From Balamuthia mandrillaris (lineage: Eukaryota; Discosea; Longamoebia; Balamuthiidae), in contig JAVKOQ010000004.1 of the NCBI GenBank assembly GCA_031835245.1, positions 124,001 to 188,000 on the forward strand: a stretch of 64,000 bases of DNA, in the 5' to 3' direction. Made by a program: the position numbers and the translations under genes. The notes under the pieces were generated by a model. That model had not been told where the DNA came from and made no database searches. It was given only the letters and a program-made list of their open reading frames with translations. Every line of letters begins with the position of its first letter. Positions within the stretch are counted from its first letter, which is position 1. Below, piece after piece: positions 30,533-42,243 of this stretch.

Positions 30533-31861
30533 TCATTCACCTGTTTTTTTACTTCCTTCACGGAAAAGCTTCTCGGATTTTTGTAATTGTTGTAAATCCA
30601 AATTTAAAGTAGCTCTAGAAATTTTTAATTGTTGAGATATTTCGCTAATTGTAATATTTGGATTTTGTTTTATTAAATCTAAAATAATTTTTTGTCTTTC
30701 AATCACTTTATCTCTAACATTATGTTTTAAACCATTTCGATTAATATTAGTTGATTCGTAATTTCTGTTATATAAAGTTACTTTGACCATATTGGCATTA
30801 ACATCATACCTAGGTTACTTATCAAAATTTTTATAACTATCGAAGATTAACTCAACACCTCTTCCTTGTTCTTCTACGAATTGCAATAAACGTAAAATTT
30901 GAGCAATACCTTTATTTCTTCTATTATTTACACCGTTTTTAATTTGTTCTAGCGTTAAATTCTCTACTAAGCCACCTGGTGAATAAACTTCTACTCTATC
31001 ATCAAAAAAGCTAATTGTTATATCTGAATTTATAAGACTATAATCTCTATGACAAAATGCGTTTAATATCGCTTCTCTTAATGCTTGAGTTGGATAATCT
31101 CTAACTTCTAATCTATAAGTTTGATTTGGAAAAGTAGCTTTGGTTTTGTTGTAAATTTCTGTAGTTTTTAGTATTGTATCAATTTGTTCTAATATTGAAC
31201 CTGATAAATCTGCTTTATCTAAAAAAATTTCTTTTGTAAGTCCTTGATAATAAGCTAATTTTGTGACAATTTGACATTGATCACTAAAATACAATGCAAT
31301 GTTGTTATATTTGTTATCATCATTTATTAAAGATAGTTTTTTAGGATTAAACTTTATATTTAACTTTTCTAAAGCTTTTTTAAAGTAATTAAAAGTTAAA
31401 TCTGTCCTTTCGATAGATTTTTTTTCAAAATAATATGGCTCAGAGTTCAAAAACATCCTTCCTATTTGTTCTAAACTTGCACGTTGAGTGGTGCTACCAA
31501 TTCTAACAAAAAATTCAGGACTAGAATTACTTAAAGAATAGGGTTTTTGCTTACCTTCTCTCACTGTGATTTTAATAGGGATTGTGCTACTATCTCAATT
31601 TATAAGATCGTAGCCATCATTAGAAAGTTGGGATTTTCACATAGACAATTTATCTATTCACATTTGTTTTGTCTTATCATCTATTGGTTGAATAATACAA
31701 CGAGTTTCATCATCAACACCTAAATAAATTATTCCACCATTTGTATTCAAAAAAGCTAAAATAGTTCTTGCTACTTTATCATTTATTTCTTGTTTGTATT
31801 CTACATTTGTATCTTCGATTTGTTGCATTGTTTTACAAATATTTTCTTGATTTTTCTTCAT
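30533..31861 (-). pseudogene. AlbA/Schlafen-type DNA-binding ATPase-like regulator, split by an in-frame TAA
   Basis: The N-terminal part has the AlbA_2 domain: EDTNVEYKQEINDKVARTI and LNTNGGIIYLGVDDETR. A GHKL-like C-terminal region follows: REAILNAFCHRDYSL, DDRVEVYSPGGLVENL and NRRNKGIAQILRLLQFVEEQ with GRGVELIF. A TAA at 30815-30817 interrupts just after YKNFDK. The same frame continues PRYDVNANMVKVTLYNRNY and then a winged HTH (ISEISQQLKISRATLNLDLQ), which is the usual C-terminus of this family. So it is one gene with a nonsense codon, not two. RBS AGGAG before ATG 31861. The main body may still be made, without its HTH. Confidence 0.82.
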
Positions 31862-31902
31862 TTTAACTCCTACAGTATTTGGTATTTTTATTTTATAATA
31901 AT

Positions 31903-34900
31903 TTATTTATTTTCTTTTTCTGTAGTTGTTAAGAAAATATCGTGAATACTTACATAGTCTACATTATGTTTACTTGGAAAGACAATTTCAATTTGTTTTA
32001 TAAAATCATTAACATCGAAAGTATATGTAACCATTGACTTATCTTTGGATCAAATAGGTTGTTGTTTTATACTTAATTTAGTTTGTTTTCCATCTTTATT
32101 AGTTACATTAACTACAAATGGGTCTTTTATGTATTTATCTAAACCTGCTTTAGCTGGTCAGAAATAACTAGGATCATTTTTAAATTTAAGTTTGATTTGT
32201 CCAACAAAATTTCTTTTTTCTGTTTTTGGTTTTACGAAAAATTTAATATCTTTTGAACCTGGTCAAGCAAATCAATAATAACCATTTAAAAAGACATTTC
32301 CAGGTTTGTAATATTGTAATCATCAACTACCAATTTGTGTAGCATCAGTAGCTCAATGTTTAGTTAATTCTTTATCATCAATAATTTTGTTCAAGTTTTT
32401 TCAATCGTGTTCATAAAATCTAGCATTTGCTAAATAGTTAATATGATATTTTATTTTTAATTGTCCACTTTGATTATTAACAATTTGGAAATAAAAAGAA
32501 TCTAAAAGTTTTCTGTATTTTTCATCTACCAAATTAGTGATAGTTTCTTGATTTACAAAAGAAGGAAGTAATTTATCTGAAAGTTTATTTAATTCTTCTT
32601 TTACTTTATTTTCAATTACTTCTAAAGATTCAATATCTAAAACTTTATTTTGATTTGAAAGTAAAATTTCTTTAGGATTTGAAAAATTTTCATCTTTGGC
32701 AAGTAATAATTTTTCAATTAAGTATTTACCTTTTTGATTAAAAATGGTAGAAATGGTAATATCTAATTTATTTTGTTCTTTATTAAATAAAAAGCTGTTA
32801 TTTTTTTCAGTTTTTAATTGTTGTTCTTGTTGATTTTCTTGATTTTTCAAGACTAGTTTAAACTTATTTTTGTTTAAATCTAAATTTGTATCTAAACTAA
32901 TATTTAATTTACCTGTTTTTGTATCAATATTAGAAATTTGTTTAATTTCTAGTTTATTTTCAAAAACTCAAGGTGTAAAAAGATTAAAACTAGCAATGAC
33001 TGCTTCTTGATTTGCTAAATCGTATACATCAATTTTATCTACTTGATATTTTTTATTTAATTCTAAATTTGAAAAAGTTAAATTTACTTCTTTTTTGAAG
33101 CCATTTTGATCAATTGTGCCTTCTGTAGTTAATGTTTTATTCTTGTTGGAATCATCAAAGTAATAAACTTTTATTTTTTTATTTTGATTAAAATCTACTT
33201 TAGAATTTTTTAGATCATCGTTTATATCAATTTTTGCATCTACAGAATCAAAAGTCCTTGATTTTACTTCAAAGTTAGAAAATGTTTGAGAGATTTTCAA
33301 TGAATCACTTATATTAAAATCCTTAACTGAAAAATTTGTTTTTTGTTTTGAATTATCGAGTTTTTCTAAAGTTAAAAATTTGAGTGTATATTCTTTGTTT
33401 ACTTCTAAATCTTTAAGATCTAATATATATTCTAAAACTTTAGAATCTTTTAGTTCTACAAAAGAAGTTTGCGCAATTTTATTATCACTAGAATGATATT
33501 CTAATGACAACTTATTATTTAAATATAAATCTGATAATTTAGAAAACTTTAATTTTATTTTGTATGAAGAGTGTTTGTCAGTTAATTTTTGTGAATCTAC
33601 TTCTCTTTGTAGAGTGATTTTTACATCTTCTTCGTTAATAAAGCTAATATTTTGTGCAAAATCTTGTTTGTTATAAATAATATTGTCAGTGTTTTTACCT
33701 ACATTTTCTAAAGCTTTTGTAGGTTTTGAAACAAATTTTATTTTATCTAATGTATAAATAGAATTTGCAGTCAAATTAGAAACAACAAACTCTATTTTGT
33801 ATTTATTATTTGCATCTTTAGTAATTTTAGCTTTAGATTCGATTTTTTTATCTTGTGATTCTAATGAAACTAAAACTTCTTGATTATCTTCAAGAATATT
33901 ATCTTCGCTTTCGCTAGTTAAAAAAATATTAATTTTATATTCATTTTCCTTCATTTTTGAAGCAAAATTTGAAAAATCAAAGCTAATGTCTTTGGTTTTT
34001 GTAATAAAAGTTTTTATTAATTCAGTAGGTAAATATATCGGGTTTTTTATTGCAGTATCTACGTAGGTAGTAGAATTGATTTTATATTCAGAATTTGAAT
34101 CTAAATCGTTTAAATTAAACACTAATTTATTATTATTTATAGTAGAAATTGCTTCTTTTTGTGTGTTGTTTTTTATATTTAAAACAAATAACTTCACTTC
34201 TTTTTCTGAAGCAATTTGATTATTTTGTGCTAGTGTAAATTCTACATTTGCAGATGTAGGACCAACATTATAAAAATTTACATTATTTACTGTAGTTAAT
34301 GTATTGTCAATAGCAGACTGTTGTGTATGTTCTTGGTTTGTTGAAGAACTAGCAAAAACAAAACGAATATTTCAATCTCTTAGATTAATTGAGATTTTAT
34401 CTTGTTCAATAGATTTTAGCCTAAAAATTCCAATTGTGTTAAAAGATGTTTGTTTTAGTCTAATAATACCATTACCATCTGTTGTCTCAGAAAATGAAAT
34501 TAACTTATGATTATTTTGATCTTCAAAAGTAAGTTGTACTTTTTTATTTGCAGATAATTCCTTGTTTAGTCTGATTTCTTGTGGTTCAATAGCATTATCT
34601 CAAGTGATATTTCTTAAATTAATTTGAGGATCTAGTTTTAAAATTAATTCAGTGGCCTTATCATCTTCATAAAGACCTGTTAACAAAAAATAAGGTCTAG
34701 CAAATTTTTCTGTAACTGAAGGATAATAAATAATAGCTTCTGCATTTTCATTTACAGAAGAAATTTCGACTTTTGGAACTGAATTTGGTTCTTCAAATTT
34801 GGCAAAAACAACTTTATTTGCATATTTAGCATCTAATTTAATTTTCGCAGCTATATCGGAAGTACTATTTTGTTCTCTTTGTTTATATTCTAGTTTATAT

Positions 34901-35031
34901 TGTTTGTTTTGACTTAATTTATTAACATTAGAATTTGTATAAGCTAAAGGTACAGCAATAGATACAGTTATTACAAAGAAGATAACAACTGCTAGTATAA
35001 TAATTCAAAATTTTTTTCTTAGTATTTTCAT
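31903..35031 (-). CDS. large modular surface protein with repeated beta-sandwich-like units
   Basis: 1042 residues, intact. A basic start and one hydrophobic helix (WIIILAVVIFFVITVSIAVP) without a lipobox indicate an uncleaved anchor. The rest is a chain of roughly 100-residue units, each closing with a motif such as LTANSIYTLDKIKFVSKP, LEVNKEYTLKFLTLEKLD and LELNKKYQVDKIDVYDLA, reminiscent of DUF1410-type repeats of mollicute surface proteins. The C-terminal 150 residues are Trp-rich (GSWWLQYY, GYYWFAWPG), many of them TGA. Start after AGAGGAATT. Neighbour of the divergent DUF31 peptidase. Likely adhesin or antigen; not proven. Confidence 0.72.
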
Positions 35032-35096
35032 GATTAATTCCTCTATTTTATTTTTTGTTGTAATAATATACACTAAAAAATAAAAATTACAACAAT

Positions 35097-35143
35097 TGAG
35101 CAGATCCTCTTTTCTTAGAAAAATAGAAAAGGGGATCTGCCCA
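35097..35143. repeat. solitary IS-end palindrome (MITE-like)
   Basis: Reads TGAGCAGATCCTCTTTTCTT at one end and, on the other strand, TGGGCAGATCCCCTTTTCTA at the other, a near-perfect 47-base palindrome. The first 38 bases match the transposase-side end of the IS copies. No transposase is attached. It lies between divergent genes 65 bases upstream of one start and 88 bases from the other. Confidence 0.8.
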
Positions 35144-35231
35144 AAAGTGTGTTTTCTTAAATTTTTTTTGGCAAAAATCAAAAAAAAAAAAAAAAGAATA
35201 AAATTTATAAATAGTGATGGAGGGTAAGTGT

Positions 35232-37415
35232 ATGAAAAAAGTAAAAAGTCTTTTATTATTATCTGTAATTCCTTCATTTTTCTTTTTAATTTCTTGTACT
35301 CAAGAACAAACTCAAAATCAAATTTTAGAAGAAGTTTCTTCAAAAATGAAGCAGTTTTTAAATGAAGATGAAAAATTAAAATCAGATGTAATTCAAAAAT
35401 TAGATTTCAAAAAGATTTCTGAAAACAAAGCAAGTTTAGATATTACTTTAGAATCAAGTTTTATGTCAATTTTTTCAAATCCAAAAGCTCGACTCAACTT
35501 AGAAGTAAAAATTTCCAACATTAATAAGCGAATTTACAAAAGAAAGAATGAATTTGAAAAAAATAATGCAACTTTTTTAATTGATAATATAAATCCAAGT
35601 CTTGATTATAAAGTAGAAATTATTAAAATTAATGATAAAGAAGTTGCTTTAACCGAATCTGAATCCAATAATTTTCACTTTCAAATAAAAGCTACAAAAC
35701 CAGCGCCAAAAAAAGAAGAAGAACCAGCAAATAACAATACACCACCTACTCAAGAAAGTAGTCAACAAGAACAGCCAAAAAATAATGATTCATCCTCACA
35801 AGAACAATCTCAACCAGATAAAAACGAACCACAACAAGATCAAAAAACACCAAGCTCTGATAATCAAAGACAATTTACTCTTCCTGATAATTTTCGTTTT
35901 CCAACTCAACAAACTCATTTATCTGCGAATGAATATCCTTCTTTTGCTTCAAAATATCGAGCCATTGATCCCCAAGCTTTATATAAAGAACTTTATGATA
36001 GAACCTTTTCTGTTAAATTTGGAATAACTTTAAATAAAGGCGTTAAAAATTATGGTTCACCTGAAAACAAATTTTTAGCAACTGAAAATGGAACAACTTG
36101 ACTTTTAGATTATCATAAAAAAGATGAAAATAATTACAAGTTATTTTTTGCCACAAACCTTCATGTTGCTTCACATTTATCAAATACTTTAGATGAAAAT
36201 CTTTTAAAAAATTTTAATTATGAAGATCCAAGTCATAATAAAGCAACTTCTATTTCTTTAGGTAAATCTTCAACAGAACCTAATAGTTTTTTAATGCACA
36301 ATAATAACTATGATTTTTCAACTAATCAAAATAATATAACTAAATTTTATGCTTCAGATCCTAATTTTAAAAATGCAAATTATTCAGATCTATCTGCATC
36401 AGTTACAACCAAAACTGAAGCTTTTTCTGCTCCTAAATTAATTTTTGCTGGTTATGACTTTATTGATCGCAAATATATCCAACCTTTTCAAGATGAACTA
36501 CAACAAAGAGTAAAAAGTACTTTGGATCATTCTACAGATGATGAAGAAACTAATGAATATAGTGAATACAAAATACTCCAAAATGCTTTAAAAACTAAAG
36601 AATTTATTCCTTTATACACAGATTTTGCTGTTTTTGAATTAGATGTTAATTTAGCTAATGCAGATTCAACACTAAAGAGTTGAATTTTAAAAGCAATTAA
36701 TGCATTAAATGAATATATAAAACGAAATAAAGAAAATGAACTCCCAAATCAAGACAAATCTATTTCTAATTATATGCAAAGTATGGACTATGTTTCTGCT
36801 AAATATTTGTCCAACAATAGCCAATATTTAACTAATTCTAAAAATGCTTATGTATTAGGGTATCCTGGAATTGATAACGGGAAATCGACATTAGCTTGAA
36901 ATAATCCTACAGAGAGAAACGATGATAATAACCCGCCTTCTTATTGAAGAACACCAAAAAATAAAGAAGCTTTTGCTATTTCAAGTGATGGATACCAACA
37001 AAAAATGCTAAATCAAAATTTAAATCCATATACTAAAGTTTTTCATAGGGTTTTAGGTGATTATTATGGATTTACTAATAATATAAAATTTTCTTCACTT
37101 TATTTCGGTGCCTCAGGGTCACTAGTTTACAACGAATTTGGACAAATGATTGGAATTTATAGTGGTGTGCAAGTAAATGGAGAAAAATGAAATTTATTAA
37201 AATTTGCATCGTATACTCCATTTTTGCTTTCAAATGATTTTAGAGATGGAGATAATAATAAAGTTATTAAAGCATATAATTTAATTGATGGTTCTAATAA
37301 ACAAAAATTTCCTGCTCAAACACGTTCTTATAGACAAAATTTACAAGAAATTTATCCAAATGGATTTGAAAATGGAAATTTTACAACAGCATTATTTCCA
37401 AATGGTTTTAAATAA
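35232..37415 (+). CDS. DUF31 (MIP-type) serine peptidase lipoprotein
   Basis: 727 residues. Lipobox FLISC (Cys22). Residues about 30-155 form a beta-rich module (ATFLIDNINPSLDYKVEII), then a Gln/Asn/Ser/Pro-rich linker (about 160-215), then the DUF31 peptidase with a trypsin-like triad: His311 in FATNLHVASHL, Asp464 in YTDFAVFEL, Ser628 in FGASGSLVYN. DUF31 proteins include the mycoplasma immunoglobulin protease MIP, which cuts antibody held by its partner MIB. No MIB-like gene is beside it here, so the substrate is open. Start after GGAGGGT. It is intact although its neighbours are decayed. Confidence 0.88.
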
Positions 37416-37422
37416 AAAACAA

Positions 37423-37452
37423 CAAAAAAGAAGCATTGTAGCTTCTTTTTTG
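37423..37452. terminator. bidirectional terminator
   Basis: CAAAAAAGAAGC / GCTTCTTTTTTG stem with a 6-base loop between the convergent peptidase and ABC exporter genes. Confidence 0.9.
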
Positions 37453-37466
37453 TTTATAGTTTTAAA

Positions 37467-39086
37467 TTAATCTAAAGAAATTATTTGATCAAATTTAGAT
37501 AAAAATTTATTATTGAAATGATGTGTTATAAAAATAAGTGTTAAATCTTTATTTGAAAGTAAACCATAAACTATTTTGTCAAAATTTTCTTTATCTAAAC
37601 TAGATAATCCTTCATCAATGATCAAAATTTTTTTAGGTTTGTATAATGATCTACCAAGATGAATTTTTTGAATTTGACCAGTAGAAAAATTATCTGTGTC
37701 TATCTCTATCGTTTTTTCTAGTTCTAGATTTTGATAGTTTATTTTGTCTAACAACGGAATTATTTCTTCTTTAGTTTTTGTTTCTAAAAGGGTAATATTT
37801 TCTAAAGCTGATGCATTAATTAAATCTGAATTATTATACACATAGTTAATATATTCATTTATAGAATCGGGTTTTAATTTTTTAATGTCATATTTGTTAT
37901 TTATTAGGATTTGACCTTTAAATTCCTTCTCAATTCCTAATAAAATCCTTGAAAATGTTGATTTCCCTGAACCATTAGCACCTTTTAATAAATACTTTTT
38001 ACCTTTTTGGATTTCTAAATTTAAATTATTAAATAAGATTCTATCTTCAATTTTATAGTTTAAATTTTTAATACTAATTGAAGAGAAAGCTTCTTCTAAA
38101 TCTTGCAATTCATTTTTTGGATTTTCTACTTTAAAAAGAGGATTTTGTTTAAAATTTTTGATATTTTTTCTACTTGCTATTAAATTAGGAAGTAAATCAA
38201 AAAGTTCTTCTATATTAGTGAAAAAAGAATCAAAACTTAATTGGACTAATGCCATTAAAGAAATATTTGCAAATATAGCTACTTAATCATTTAAGTTATT
38301 ATAAGAATTTCAAAGAGAAAAGAATACTAATGATATGGTAACTAAAAATGCAAATAATTTACTTGTATTTTTGTTTACAAAAGAAATAAAATTGGATAAT
38401 TTCCAATATTTTTTTTCATATTTTAAAAGACTTTGATATTTTATGTCTATAACACCTTCTAGTTTATCGGATTTATTTAAAGCATATAAAGTTGGTAAGT
38501 TTTTCAAAAAATCAGCTAAAAATGAATTAAATTGTGATTGTTTTTCTAGTGTGGTTTCTAATAAAATACTTACTTTCTTAGATAAAAAAGTTATGTATAA
38601 AAAGAAAATTATCAAAATCAAAATTGTTGCTAAACCCAGTATTCAAAAAAAATAAAATATTATACCTAAAGTGATTGTAATAATAGAAATGATTTCAGTA
38701 ATCTTGAATAATTTAGTATAAAAAGTTGAAACAATTGTTTCAATAGTATTGTTTATTTGTGAATAGTAATAACCAGGTGATTTTTGATTATACTCTTTAA
38801 AAGTTACCCTAAGTAAAAAAGACTGAAAACGCTTAATTAGCTTCACTTTGTGATGAATTAAAAAACCTTTAAAATAAGCTGTATTTATTGTTTCAAAAAG
38901 TCTTAAAATTAGTCAAACTAAAAAGTAAGATATACTTCAAAATAAAAGGAAAAACCAATTTTTATTTATGATAGAATAAAAAATAAAGTATGGTGAAATT
39001 ATATTAAAAACATTAAAACTGACGGTAAATATTACGTAAATTCAGTTTCAAATAATAAATCAAAAATGCTTTGGTGGTTGTTTCAT
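37467..39086 (-). pseudogene. ABC exporter half-transporter (membrane + ATPase) with one in-frame TAA
   Basis: Would be 539 codons. N-terminal membrane domain with several helices (FIIWNWIYVIFTV, IITITLGIIFYFFWIL, LILIIFFLYITFL), then the ATPase with Walker A LLKGANGSGKST, signature FSTGQIQKIHLGRS and Walker B ILIIDEGLSSLD, and switch His in FITHHF. A TAA near 38284 cuts it after NSYNNLND; the frame then goes on VAIFANISLMALV, still inside the membrane domain. Gln or Trp could each become TAA by one base change. ATG 39086 follows ATAGGAAAA, 8 bases after the stop of the partner gene. Type: peptide or drug exporter, substrate unknown. Confidence 0.8.
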
Positions 39087-39094
39087 TGCTTTTC

Positions 39095-40705
39095 CTATAA
39101 TTCAATAATTTCATCAAATAAATGCTTAATTTCTTCTGGAATATGATGGCTAACAATAAAAATAGTTTTATTCATCTGAGATAAAAAATCTTTATAAATT
39201 TTTAAAACATCCTTTTTATATATATTGTCAAAAGCTTCATCCAAACACATAATATTTAAGTCTTGATATTCTAATCTTGCAAGGGCAATATTCTGTTTTT
39301 CACCTTCAGATAAGATAGAATCATTTATTTCTTTGTTTAAATCTGAAAATTCTAAAATATCATATTTTTTAACTAAAGATTCTAATTTTTCTTTATTTAA
39401 ATTGTTATCTCATAAACTTATATTATTTTCTAAAGTATCTTGAAAAATAATATTTTCATTTGTAAGTAAAGCTATATTTTGTCTTAAACTTTTATCTAAA
39501 ATGTTTTTGTATTCCAAATGGTTATTTATTAGTATTTGACCTTCATAGTTAGTAATTAGTCCTGAAATAAGTTTTAAAAGAGTTGACTTTCCTCTTCCTG
39601 AAGGCGATACTATTCCGTATTTTTTAGTTGTTAAAAATTCAAGATTTAAATTTTGAAAAATACTTTCATTTTCATTGTACTTAAAACTTAAATTTTTAAT
39701 AGAAATGCTTTTTATTTCTTCATTTAATTCTCTTTTTATAGAAGAATTATCTTCTTTTGAAGGAAGAAAAATTTCTAAATAAGGTATAAAACTTTTAAAA
39801 ATTAAAACAAAGGAAAAGACTGAAGAAACTGAGGCAATAAAACTGGTTGTTAAAGAAAATAGACTAATAAAAGATTCTCAAGCAAATGTTTTATTGTATG
39901 TTAAAACTGATAAAGTAATTAATGAACTAAATAAAAAAACTGAAAAAATAATTTCTAAAAAATATTGACTGTAATAAAACTGTTTAAAAAATTGAAATTC
40001 TTTTGTGTACTTATCCAAAACTTGGTTTTTTAAAAAGGATTTAAAAATCTTTCTTTTATTGAAAAAGTAAAATAGCTTGAATAAGCCAAAAAGTTTAATT
40101 TGTTTTTTTGCATTCAAACTTAATATTTCTTCTAATTTTTCTTGTAATTTGTTTAAGACTGGAGAAAATTTTACTAGTATAATAATAGAAATTATTAAAG
40201 CTATAAAGCAATGTAAAATAATTATTCAAATTTTAATTTCTGTCAAAAATAAAAACAAAATAGTGAGCGGAATATTAAAAAATGAAGAAAAAAGAAAAGA
40301 ATAAATTAGTTCATTCATAGAAAAAACAATCGATAAATTTACATTATACTTAGAAATATATGAAGTTTTGCTTTCTAAAATATAATCATATGATTGTTTA
40401 GCTATTTTATTAGTTAAAAAATTAATATTTTTTCTCTTGGTGTTATATAAAACATTATTTGTTTTAAAAATTAATATTAATTCAATGAAAAAAAATAAAA
40501 CAAAAGAAACAACAGGCATGCAAATTCAAGTTATAAATTCTGGATTTTGAATTTCTACTTTATTTTTTATAAATTTTATTAAATAAGAATAAGTAAACAA
40601 ATGAAGATTTAAAAAAGAATAAAATAAAAACTTAAGAAACAAAATTAGGAAGTTGGATGTTTTATTTAAATTAATAAAATAATTAATAATGCTAAAAAGT
40701 TTCAT
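39095..40705 (-). CDS. ABC exporter half-transporter, start region disturbed by an IS
   Basis: 536 residues. Membrane domain of about six helices (VVSFVLFFFIELILIF, IIILHCFIALIISIIILV and others) and ATPase: Walker A VSPSGRGKST (the first Gly replaced by Ser), signature LSEGEKQNIALARL, Walker B IMCLDEAFD, His in VSHHI. It pairs with the next gene to form a heterodimer. IS copy 2 sits five bases before the ATG. Without the IS the upstream sequence would read AGGTAAATT just before ATG, so the insertion removed its ribosome binding site. The gene itself is intact but probably poorly translated. Confidence 0.8.
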
Positions 40706-40710
40706 AATTT

Positions 40711-42243
40711 TGAGGTGATACACTTTTCTTAATAAAATTTTAAATAATTAAATTAATTATAATTTGAAATGAATGTTTCCCTAAATTTAATGGGAGACAT
40801 TCATTTTATTTTATCTTTAATTCGTTTGTAATTGTAATAATAAATATAATTTGCAATTGCTTTGTAAAATTATTTAAAAGTTAAAAATTCTTTTTCGCGG
40901 CCATAAAAACATTCTCTTTTTAATGTCCCAAAAAACGATTCAATAATGCTATTATCTAAACAATTTCCTTTTCGAGACATGGACTGAGTTATTCCTTTTT
41001 GTTTTAATTTTTCTGAAAATTGTTTATGTTGATATTGTCAACCTTAATCACTGTGAAAAATTAAACCCTCAAGATTTTTGTGCTTTGAAAATGCTCTTTG
41101 AAGCATTTTTCTAATTTGCTGGTTATTAGCGCTTGTAGACAACTCTCAAGCAATAACTTCGCCATTAAACATATCTAAAATGGGTGATAAATATGCTTTT
41201 CCAAATGGTCCTCTAAATTCAGTTACATCTGTAGTTCATTTTTGATTTGGTTGAGTAGCAACAAAATTTCTATTTAAATATTGTCTGCAATTTTGCCAAC
41301 TGTTCCTTTGTAAGATTTGTATTTTCTTCTAGAACAAATTGCTTTGAGATTGAATTTTTCCATTAATCTGCGAACTTTTTTAAATCCAATTTTATATTCT
41401 CTATTATTAAGTTCAGCTTTTATTCTTCTTTTTCCATATCTTGCTTTATTTTCTTCAAAAATAAGCTTCATTTGGCTTATAATTTCTTCATTTTTCTTGT
41501 CAAAATCTTCTTTTTTGAGTTCATAATAAAAAGTAGATATAGGAATAGAAAACTCTTTTAATACTTGAGTTAATCGCAGGTTTTTATCAGCTTTTACTCT
41601 ATTATAAATTTTTTTTATTTTTTCTTGCCTTGGTTGATTTGAGTCAAAGATCTTTACCAAGGTTTTTCACTTTTTTAGTACTTCATTTTCCTTTTTTAAA
41701 AGTTTAATTTCTTTTTCAAAGTTTTTTTCTCTTTTTTTAAAGTGTTTGAGTTCTTCATATACAGATGTTAAAGAATTTGATTCATCTTTGCTGTCAAAAT
41801 TTTTTGATACCTTTTTAGGTTTATTATTACGAATCTTAAATTTCATTATTGGTCTTCCTTTGTTTAATTCTAAACCACTAATTCACGATTCTAAATATTT
41901 TTTCGCTCAAAAAGATATTTGACTTGGATTAAGATTATTTTCAAGTGAAATTTTAACAATTGGTTCACCAGCTAAAAATCTTTTAACTATGTTTAATCTT
42001 TGATCTATAGTTCACTTTTTATTTCGTGGTTTTTTCTTAAGACCTTCAACTCCTAATTTGTCATAAATTTTTTCTCAAAAATTTACTTGATTTAAAAAAT
42101 TTTTTTGACTTGTATTAGCAAAATCAGGCTTTTTAATTTTAATTCCTTTTTTGTATTTTTTTTACACATTCTAATTTAAATTCTAATGAATATTTCATAA
42201 AAAATCCCCTTTTCTATTTTTTTAAGAAAAGGGGATCTACTTA
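40711..42243 (-). mobile_element. IS3-family insertion sequence, copy 2
   Basis: About 1533 bases, very similar to 26081-27592 and in the same orientation. Ends TGAGGTGATACACTTTTCTT and, reverse-complemented, TAAGTAGATCCCCTTTTCTT. A 4-base target duplication ATTT flanks it (40707-40710 and 42244-42247), as expected for the IS3 family. It landed immediately upstream of the ABC exporter gene. Confidence 0.9.
40753..42198 (-). pseudogene. IS3-family transposase, copy 2, with shared frame breaks and its own nonsense codon
   Basis: Same domains as copy 1. The early A8 run near 42165 and the TAA after KIADNI near 41274 are the same as in copy 1; the two shifts cancel, so the whole length is a multiple of three (482 codons). 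It lacks copy 1's extra one-base loss. It has its own TAA near 41046, where copy 1 has CAA in HSDQGWQYQ, inside the catalytic core. A spacer region near 41700-41830 differs from copy 1. So this copy cannot make full transposase without readthrough. Confidence 0.85.

Noticed and set aside
30349-30561. 70-residue frame in the AT-rich gap
   Set aside because: Low-complexity Lys/Asn/Phe composition and overlap with the AlbA-type gene end; no start signal.
35005-35343. Minus-strand frame of 112 residues spanning the solo IS end
   Set aside because: Covers the divergent promoters of two clear genes and has no family features.
31903-37415. MIB-MIP antibody-cleaving pair
   Set aside because: The protein next to the DUF31 peptidase is divergent in orientation and does not show the MIB plan; only the peptidase half can be supported.
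27832-41050. TAA reassigned to Gln in this organism
   Set aside because: Most intact genes, including rpoC, rpoB and rplJ, end in TAA at family-typical lengths; AT-biased nonsense mutation explains the data better.
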